From the NCBI GenBank assembly GCA_955652585.1, contig CATPBF010000149.1, positions 1-8,280 on the forward strand: 8,280 nt of DNA. Reading direction: 5' to 3'. Each line of letters starts with the position of its first letter. Position 1 is the first letter of the stretch. Below are positions 1 through 4,322 of this stretch, in pieces. The translations under genes and the position numbers were made by a program. The notes under the pieces are model-generated. The model was not told the DNA's origin. It was given only the letters and a program-made list of their open reading frames with translations, and made no database searches. This DNA is from Candidatus Dormiibacterota bacterium. GTDB lineage: Bacteria; Chloroflexota; Dormibacteria; Dormibacterales; Dormibacteraceae.

Positions 1-1
1 C

Positions 2-274
2 ACCAACGTGATCGGCGAGTTGATGGATGGGATCGTGTTTTCGAGCATGGTCGGTCGCCGCAAGCCGGCGCCAGAGATGTATCGCGCGGCGCTCGATGCC
101 ATTCGCGTCGAGTCGAAGCGGGTCCTGTTCGTCGGCAACCGCGTCCGCGAGGACTATGAGGGGCCGCGATCGCTGGGAATGCAAGCCGTGCTCTACACCG
201 CCCACAACTCGGAGCCGGCGCCGCCCGGGATCGAATCCATCGCCAGGCTGAGCGAGCTGGCCGGATTGTTATGA
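2..274 (+). CDS. HAD-superfamily hydrolase, C-terminal part (5' end outside window)
   Basis: The reading frame is open to the left edge, so only the last 90 residues are visible. They carry the second half of a haloacid dehalogenase fold. The motif II/III region is FSSMVGRRKPAPEMY, with the conserved lysine in the RKPAP segment (visible residue 21). The motif IV region is VGNRVREDYEGPRSLGM, which matches the usual VGDS...D..GA..AGM pattern. The first acid of motif IV is Asn here, and the later Asp (visible residue 51) is kept. HAD proteins of this subgroup are usually soluble phosphatases or dehalogenases acting on small phosphorylated metabolites. The nucleophile Asp of motif I lies outside the window, so activity and substrate cannot be judged. 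The stop overlaps the next start (ATGA), implying translational coupling with the small membrane protein downstream. Confidence 0.85.
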   Translation, partial: TNVIGELMDGIVFSSMVGRRKPAPEMYRAALDAIRVESKRVLFVGNRVREDYEGPRSLGMQAVLYTAHNSEPAPPGIESIARLSELAGLL

Positions 275-501
275 AGAAGCGCCCCGGTCCTCTTTGGCTT
301 CTGTTCTACGGCCGCCAGCGGCGCGGTGTGCCGTGGCTCCTGATCGCGGTCATCGTCAGCGTCGTCCTGCTGGCGCTGACCTTTGCGGTGCCCGGAGGAG
401 CGGATATGTGGAGGTCCGTCGCGCCCGTCATCCTTGGCGTCTTGTTGCTGGTTGCGATCGCAGCCGCGATCGCCGCGATGCTGCGTCCGCGCCGCCGCTA
501 A
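271..501 (+). CDS. Small two-helix membrane protein, unknown function
   Basis: This 76-residue protein starts at the ATG of an ATGA overlap with the HAD gene, which supports both the start and co-translation. It has a basic N-terminus (MKKR, then GRQRRG), a hydrophobic helix at about residues 20-40, a short loop with PGGAD, a second helix at about 50-71, and a basic end (LRPRRR). By the positive-inside rule both ends should be cytoplasmic, giving a hairpin in the membrane. No family is recognised and no catalytic motif is visible. The last 74 bases overlap the end of larB on the opposite strand. The coupling to the HAD gene and the clean topology argue that it is real, but it is short and could be lineage-specific. 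Confidence 0.6.
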   Translation: MKKRPGPLWLLFYGRQRRGVPWLLIAVIVSVVLLALTFAVPGGADMWRSVAPVILGVLLLVAIAAAIAAMLRPRRR

Positions 502-1270
502 CCGAACGAGCCGAGGCTGCCCGCGCCGCGATCAACACCGCCGCCGCGCCGGCGCCGACCCCGTTGTCGATGTTGACGACCACGAGGCCGGTCGAGCACG
601 ACTGGAGCATCGTGCCAAGCGCCGCCTCGCCAGCGCCGCCACGACCGTAGCCGGTGGAGACGGGGAGTCCGATCACTGGGACATCGATGAGCCCCGCCAC
701 CAGCCCTGGCAAAACGCCATCCATGCCCGCGGCCACCACGATCACGTCGGCGCCCCATTCCATCACCTGCGCCAGCGGGCCGACAAAGCGATGCAGGCCG
801 GCCACACCAAGGTCCGCTTCAAGTCTCGTGCCGAGGCCGCACGCCTCGATCACCATCAATGTCTCTGTGGCCACCGCCACGTCCGACGTGCCGGCAGTGA
901 GCAAGCCGACCTTGCCGTTCAGCGGCTCCGGCGCGAAACCTTGACGAACGACGCGGGCTGAATTCGCATGGTCGACGACGGTCATCTGCGCAGAGCCGGC
1001 GGCCTCGCCCAGTGCGGCGCGATGCTCGGACGTCATGCGGCTGATGAGCCCTTGGCCCTGGCGCTCCGCTAGGGCAACCGTGAGCCTGGCCGCCTCTGCG
1101 GGAGTCTTGCCGGTCGCCAGGACCACCTCTGGGATCCCGCGCCGCATGAAGCGGCCGAGGTCGAGCCTCGCCCGACCACCGAGCTCCTCGAGCTGAAGGC
1201 TCCGCAGCTCGCCGATGGCCTCGTCCTCCGTGAGCTCGCCAGCGAGCAGCCGGCGCAGGACGTCCTTCAC
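428..1270 (-). CDS. larB: LarB, pyridinium-3,5-biscarboxylic acid mononucleotide synthase
   Basis: LarB carboxylates the pyridinium ring of nicotinic acid adenine dinucleotide and releases AMP, the first step towards the nickel-pincer nucleotide cofactor of lactate racemase-type enzymes. The N-terminal region (residues 1-65) shows the family pattern LLAGELTEDEAIGELRSLQ, DLGRFMRRGIPEVV and GKTPAEA. The C-terminal PurE-like domain shows TAGTSDVAVATE (about 125-136), AAGMDGVLPGLVAGL (about 180-194), VPVIGLPVSTGYG and VVNIDNGVGAG (231-241). The GTG at 1270 was chosen because it overlaps the stop of the upstream RNase-domain gene (GTGA), has GAGGTG 11 bases upstream, and begins where family members begin. 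An ATG at 1342 is also in frame, but it would add 24 residues lying inside the upstream gene. LarB proteins usually end near the VNIDNG...AAAVLIAAR segment; here about 30 Ser/Arg/Ala-rich residues follow and overlap the opposing membrane-protein gene. No larC or larE is in the window. Confidence 0.92.
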   Translation of the reverse strand: MKDVLRRLLAGELTEDEAIGELRSLQLEELGGRARLDLGRFMRRGIPEVVLATGKTPAEAARLTVALAERQGQGLISRMTSEHRAALGEAAGSAQMTVVDHANSARVVRQGFAPEPLNGKVGLLTAGTSDVAVATETLMVIEACGLGTRLEADLGVAGLHRFVGPLAQVMEWGADVIVVAAGMDGVLPGLVAGLIDVPVIGLPVSTGYGRGGAGEAALGTMLQSCSTGLVVVNIDNGVGAGAAAVLIAARAASARSVSGGADAASRRSRLRSQPATRRQG

Positions 1271-1737
1271 AGCCCGGCGAGCACCTCGCGCATGCGCTGC
1301 CAGTGCGTCCCGGCCCAGTAGATGCGGCCGCACTCGGGGCATTCGGAGTACCGCGACTGGGTCTTGCGCACGTACGGCGGCACGCGCTCGGCGACCGTCG
1401 AGGCGACTCGCGCTTCAAGCTCGGAGTTGCACTCGATGCAGCGGGTGAGCGCCTCCTTGAGCTCCAGCCCAAGCTCTTTGAACACCTGGCGGAGCTGCGC
1501 CGTCACCTCGTCGTCGCGGATCAGGATGGCGCGCACGACTCCGGTCTGAATGACGCGCCGCTTGGTCAGGTCGCGGTCCCGGGTCAAAAGTACGCGGCTC
1601 TCGGCCGCCGCTTCACGAACCAGCTCGGCGTCGTCGATGCGGGGGTGGTACGAGGCGTCGTAGCCCAGCGCGCGCAACCAGCGCGCGAGCCGCCCGACGT
1701 TGCAGTCGGCGAGGAACCGGGGCTTCAACATTGCCAT
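1267..1737 (-). CDS. Mut7-C RNase-domain protein with zinc ribbon
   Basis: This 156-residue protein is the stand-alone form of the Mut7-C domain, a PIN-like fold predicted to be a ribonuclease. The N-terminal half has the typical FLADCNVGRLARWLRALGYD (acid at D11), acidic residues D35/D36/E38, and LLTRDRDL (D54, D56), which would form a metal-binding acidic cluster. The C-terminal half has two knuckles, CIEC (C100, C103) and CPEC (C133, C136), followed by GRIYWAGTHWQRM, the usual ending of this family. The ATG at 1737 gives the expected N-terminus (MAMLKPRFLADC). A second ATG at 1731 is equally possible, and longer in-frame starts add a low-complexity stretch antisense to the cupin gene. The gene is followed through a GTGA overlap by larB, so the two are probably co-translated. 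Family identity is firm; the RNA substrate is unknown. Confidence 0.9.
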   Translation of the reverse strand: MAMLKPRFLADCNVGRLARWLRALGYDASYHPRIDDAELVREAAAESRVLLTRDRDLTKRRVIQTGVVRAILIRDDEVTAQLRQVFKELGLELKEALTRCIECNSELEARVASTVAERVPPYVRKTQSRYSECPECGRIYWAGTHWQRMREVLAGL

Positions 1738-1739
1738 CT

Positions 1740-1745
1740 TAGAAT
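1740..1745 (+). promoter_or_regulatory. Candidate leaderless -10 box for the cupin gene
   Basis: TAGAAT differs from the TATAAT consensus at one position. It ends 6 bases before the cupin ATG, so the expected transcription start falls on the A of the start codon. No recognisable -35 box is seen at the usual distance, and AGGG directly abuts the ATG, too close to act as a ribosome binding site. The box lies in the 14-base gap between the divergent RNase-domain and cupin genes. The same hexamer lies upstream of the FmdB-type gene on the minus strand. Confidence 0.5.
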
Positions 1746-1751
1746 CCAGGG

Positions 1752-2024
1752 ATGGCGACGTTGGACGAGCTGATGACGGCCCTCCGCAGGGAGGCGGGCT
1801 CGTGCTACTCCTGGTCGAACGGACCACATGATCGATATGCGGCTCACAGCCACCCGTACGAGAAGGTCCTCTATTGCGTCGACGGCTCGATCACATTCGT
1901 CCTGGAGCGGGAGGGACGGCAGCTCGTGCTCAAGTCCGGCGACCGTATGGTCCTGCCTGCCGGCACCCTCCACTCGGCGATCGTCGGCCCGGCGGGCTGC
2001 ACGTGCATCGAGGGCCAGAGGTAA
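1752..2024 (+). CDS. Small single-domain cupin
   Basis: This 90-residue protein is essentially one minimal cupin barrel. Motif 1 is AHSHPYEKVLYCVDG, giving metal ligands H32, H34 and E37. Motif 2 is GDRMVLPAGTLHSAIV, giving H74. The full three-His/one-Glu set is present, so a bound divalent metal is likely. Members this small are usually sugar-binding or isomerase-like proteins, small dioxygenases, or effector-sensing proteins; nothing here picks one. The C-terminus adds CTC (C83, C85). The ATG at 1752 places the fold just after a short N-terminal helix. The gene is divergent from the RNase-domain gene and is the first of five genes in the same direction; 43 bases separate it from the next. 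Confidence 0.85.
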   Translation: MATLDELMTALRREAGSCYSWSNGPHDRYAAHSHPYEKVLYCVDGSITFVLEREGRQLVLKSGDRMVLPAGTLHSAIVGPAGCTCIEGQR

Positions 2025-2051
2025 AGACGATGTTGACCAAGGCGCGCGGCG

Positions 2052-2057
2052 TAAGAT
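2052..2057 (+). promoter_or_regulatory. Candidate -10 box before the zinc-ribbon gene
   Basis: TAAGAT fits TAnnnT and ends 10 bases before the ATG at 2068, predicting a leader of about 4 bases. A TTGACC at 2033-2038 resembles a -35 box, but the spacer is only 13 bases, shorter than the usual 16-18. If this box is used, the alternative start at 2056 is not in the transcript. Evidence is weak because the gene could also be read from the cupin promoter. Confidence 0.3.
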
Positions 2058-2067
2058 GCCTGAAGCG

Positions 2068-2412
2068 ATGAGCATCATCGAGTTCATCCGCGACCGGGCC
2101 CGCTTCTACAACTGCCCCGTTTGCGGGCGCAGCTTGAAGGGCTGTGACATCCAGGTCCTCAGTCATGAGGAGGAACGCTTCCATTTGCAGGTCACATGCG
2201 GGCAGTGCCAGGTGACCTTCATCGTGGTCCTGGCCGTCGCCGGCGCCGGAGTGGACGAGATCGAGAGCGTCGAGGCGGCGGCTGAAGTCGAGGCGGCGCC
2301 CGCCCGCGAGCCGATCAGCGTCGACGAGATCCTCGACCTGCACCTCTACTTGAAGAATTTCCAGGGCACGTTGAAGGAGCTCATTCACCAGCCCGACCAC
2401 AGCCGAGGCTGA
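2068..2412 (+). CDS. Small zinc-ribbon protein of unknown function
   Basis: This 114-residue protein begins MSIIEFIRDRARFYNCPVCG. An alternative ATG at 2056 would add four residues. The N-terminal half has CPVC (C16, C19), C26 and CGQC (C44, C47), separated by a strand-rich segment, consistent with a two-knuckle zinc ribbon. Next comes a hydrophobic strand (TFIVVLAVAG), an acidic/alanine linker at about 60-82, and a conserved-looking helix, ISVDEILDLHLYLKNFQGTLKELI (about 83-106). The C-terminal acidic/aromatic helix looks like a protein-interaction segment. I do not recognise a named family. The gene lies 43 bases after the cupin and 21 bases before the cysteine desulfurase, so it probably belongs to the same transcript. 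A role as a sulfur- or metal-handling partner of the desulfurase is only inference from position. Confidence 0.75.
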   Translation: MSIIEFIRDRARFYNCPVCGRSLKGCDIQVLSHEEERFHLQVTCGQCQVTFIVVLAVAGAGVDEIESVEAAAEVEAAPAREPISVDEILDLHLYLKNFQGTLKELIHQPDHSRG

Positions 2413-2415
2413 GCG

Positions 2416-2433
2416 GGGCCCGAGGGCCCACAC
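2416..2433 (+). promoter_or_regulatory. Ribosome binding site inside a small hairpin before the desulfurase
   Basis: GAGGG at 2422-2426 lies 7 bases before the GTG at 2434, a good Shine-Dalgarno for this gene-dense region. It is embedded in a 5-bp GC hairpin, GGGCC (2416-2420), loop CGAG, GGCCC (2425-2429). When folded, this would hide part of the site. Ribosomes finishing the upstream zinc-ribbon gene, which stops at 2412, would open it, so translational coupling is plausible. Confidence 0.4.
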
Positions 2434-3534
2434 GTGCAGCGGATTTTTCTCGACGACGCCGGCGGGGCGCCGATACTGCCCGAGGTCGCCGCCGCGCTGC
2501 GCGATCTTCCCGCAGGTAACGCATCCAGCCCCCACTCGGAAGGCCGCGCCGCCCGTGCGGCTCTCGATCGCGCTCGCGACCTCACGGCTGAGGCGCTAGG
2601 CGCCGGCCGCACTGAAATCACGTTCACCGCCTCCGGCACCGAAGCCGTGAACCTGGCCTTGTTCGGCGCGGCTCGACGCCTGCCCAGGTCCGGCACGATC
2701 CTGACCTGGGCGGCCGAGCACCAGGCGGTTCTGGGCGCCGTTCGCCGCCTTCAGGCCGAGGGCCATCGCGTGGAGATCGCTCCAGTGGATCACGCGGCTC
2801 GCGCCCACCCGGACGCCATCGGCCCCAGCACAGCACTCGCCTCCATCGGCCTCGCGAACAACGAGGTCGGCACACTGCAGCCGGTTCGCGAGTTGATCGA
2901 CCGCGCTCATAAGCTCGGCGCCCTCGTGCACGTGGACGCGTGCGCGGGACCGCGCTGGATACCGATCCCCCACGGAGCGGACCTCGTGTCCTTCAGCGGC
3001 CACAAGCTTGGCTCGGGCCGCGGTGGAGCTCTCTACGTCAAGGACGGTGTGCGCATCGATCCGCTGCTGTACGGCGGCCCGCAGGAGTGGGGCCGTCGCG
3101 CCGGGCACGAAGACGTCGCCTCGGCCGTCGCCTTCGCAGCCTCCATCACGGTTTGCGCGCGCGAACGGCAAGTGCGCGCAAGCACCGCGCACCGGCTGTC
3201 GACTGCGCTACGCAGCCTCCTCGCGGGGCTCGGCGGAGAGCTCACGGGCGCGGTCGAGCGCCTGCCTAACTTCGCGAGCTGCGCGTTCGAGGACCGCAAG
3301 GGCGAGGACATGCTGCTCGCGCTCGACATCGCCGGCATCGCGGCGTCGAGCGGGTCCGCGTGCGCGTCCGGCTCGCTTGATCCATCACACGTCTTGCTCG
3401 CGATGGGTTTGAGCCTGGACGCCGCGCTTGGAAGCCTCCGGCTGACCACTGGGTATGCGACCACCGACGATGAGATCGCGCGCGCGCGCGACATCATATC
3501 CAGCATCCTCACCCGCAGCCCTGCCCGTGCCTAG
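2434..3534 (+). CDS. Group I cysteine desulfurase (NifS/IscS type)
   Basis: This PLP enzyme removes sulfur from L-cysteine, carrying it as a persulfide for cofactor assembly. The 366-residue protein has the class V aminotransferase order: FLDDAGGAP at the N-terminus, GNASSPHSEGR, TASGTEAVNLALFG, AEHQAVL (H96), ANNEVGTLQPV (about 141-151), HVDACAG (D168), SFSGHKLGSGRG with the Schiff-base lysine K191, GGPQEWGRRAGHED, and SSGSACASGSLDPSHVL with catalytic C310 in a group I type loop. Two departures stand out. The Gln that follows HVDA in IscS (Q183, contacting PLP) is Ala171 here, and the usual AGTEN segment reads AGHED. The GTG start at 2434 has GAGGG 7 bases upstream and gives the standard N-terminus. 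It overlaps the XdhC-family gene by 8 bases, pointing to sulfur delivery to molybdenum cofactor rather than general Fe-S assembly; no iscU or sufU scaffold gene is present. Confidence 0.9.
   Translation: MQRIFLDDAGGAPILPEVAAALRDLPAGNASSPHSEGRAARAALDRARDLTAEALGAGRTEITFTASGTEAVNLALFGAARRLPRSGTILTWAAEHQAVLGAVRRLQAEGHRVEIAPVDHAARAHPDAIGPSTALASIGLANNEVGTLQPVRELIDRAHKLGALVHVDACAGPRWIPIPHGADLVSFSGHKLGSGRGGALYVKDGVRIDPLLYGGPQEWGRRAGHEDVASAVAFAASITVCARERQVRASTAHRLSTALRSLLAGLGGELTGAVERLPNFASCAFEDRKGEDMLLALDIAGIAASSGSACASGSLDPSHVLLAMGLSLDAALGSLRLTTGYATTDDEIARARDIISSILTRSPARA
3477..3490 (+). repeat. Alternating CG tract, 14 bases
   Basis: Seven CG dinucleotides in a row lie near the 3' end of the cysteine desulfurase gene, encoding part of IARARD. 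A gain or loss of one unit would shift the frame about 15 codons before the stop and could change the short overlap with the XdhC-family gene. It may be ordinary composition in GC-rich DNA. Confidence 0.7.
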
Positions 3535-4276
3535 TCTCGAAGAAGAGCTGGCAGCGCGACTGGCCCGGGGCGAGGAGGTGATCCTCGCGACTGTGATCAA
3601 GCTCGATGGCGAGCCGCCTTCGAGAACCGGCGCCAAGCTCCTGCTGTCCCGTACCGCCACTCTTGCGGGCACCCTCGGCTGCAGCGAGTTCGACGCCGCC
3701 GCCCTGGAGGATGCGGGACCCATCGCGGACGCCGGGGCGCCCCAACTCCGCACCTACCGCCATGACCTCGGCTCGATTGAGGTCTACGTAGAGCCACATG
3801 CCCCGGCGCCGACGCTGGTCGTCTTCGGCGCCACTCCGGTCGCGAGGGCCTTGCTGAAGTGGGCGCCGGACGTGAGTTTCCAGCCGGTGCTGGTCGAGAC
3901 GCGGCCGCAGCGCCTGATCGGTGGAGACTGGCCGCCCGCGGTCACCGACCTCGCAAACCTCGACTCGTTACTCGGCCCTGATGTCTATGCGGTGCACACC
4001 GACCACGACGCACCCGACCTGGTGCGGTCGCTGGACCTCCTCCTGCCCAAGAATCCCCGATTCATCGGGCTGGTCGGAAGCCGCCGCCACACCGGGCATC
4101 ACCTCGAAGCGTTGCGGGCCAAAGGCGTCGACGAAGGCGTGATCGCGCGCATCCAGAGCCCGGTCGGCCTCGACATCGGCGCGGTGACGGCGACCGAGAT
4201 TGCGCTCTCCATCCTGGCCGGCTTGGTCGCTGTTCGAAGGCATGGACGCGGAGGCTGGAAGCAGTCCGAGCGTTAA
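3527..4276 (+). CDS. xdhC: XdhC/CoxI-family molybdenum cofactor maturation protein
   Basis: XdhC-family proteins bind molybdenum cofactor, protect it while it is sulfurated, and insert it into xanthine dehydrogenase or related molybdenum hydroxylases. The 249-residue product has both family parts. The N-terminal XdhC/CoxI region (about 1-62) includes ILATVIKLDGEPPSRTGAKLLL and GTLGCSEFDAAAL with C52. The C-terminal Rossmann-like region starts at TLVVFGATPVARAL (96-109) and includes FIGLVGSRRHTGHH (about 179-192) and SPVGLDIGAVTATEIALSILAGLVAVRR (211-238), the signature end of the family. The GTG at 3527 was chosen because it begins the domain directly and overlaps the desulfurase stop by 8 bases; earlier in-frame codons would lie deep in that gene. 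No Shine-Dalgarno is evident, which fits coupled re-initiation. The apoenzyme it serves is not in the window, so xanthine dehydrogenase, form I/II CO dehydrogenase-like or another hydroxylase all remain possible. Confidence 0.88.
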   Translation: MPSLEEELAARLARGEEVILATVIKLDGEPPSRTGAKLLLSRTATLAGTLGCSEFDAAALEDAGPIADAGAPQLRTYRHDLGSIEVYVEPHAPAPTLVVFGATPVARALLKWAPDVSFQPVLVETRPQRLIGGDWPPAVTDLANLDSLLGPDVYAVHTDHDAPDLVRSLDLLLPKNPRFIGLVGSRRHTGHHLEALRAKGVDEGVIARIQSPVGLDIGAVTATEIALSILAGLVAVRRHGRGGWKQSER

Positions 4277-4308
4277 CTGACGTGGGCTCAACCTGGCGAA
4301 CGTGACCC

Positions 4309-4314
4309 CATAAT
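4309..4314 (+). promoter_or_regulatory. Candidate -10 box before the kinase gene
   Basis: CATAAT differs from TATAAT only in the first base. It ends 8 bases before the GTG start at 4323, predicting a leader of about 2 bases. No clear -35 box is seen. It lies in the 46-base gap after the XdhC-family gene, which holds no visible terminator or ribosome binding site, so the kinase could have its own leaderless promoter in addition to read-through. Confidence 0.4.
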
Positions 4315-4322
4315 CAGGCCCC

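Noticed and set aside
383..961. 192-residue plus-strand open frame antisense to larB
   Set aside because: Its composition is typical of a GC-rich antisense shadow, rich in Arg/His with no motif, while larB has conserved domains on the other strand.
1271..1342. Longer LarB starting at the ATG at 1342
   Set aside because: The extra 24 residues lie inside the RNase-domain gene's conserved zinc-ribbon codons and do not resemble LarB. The GTG at 1270 overlaps the upstream stop and has a ribosome binding site.
1930..2535. 201-residue minus-strand open frame opposite the zinc-ribbon gene
   Set aside because: The plus-strand frame carries paired CxxC motifs and operon spacing. The minus frame shows no domain and crosses three plus-strand genes.
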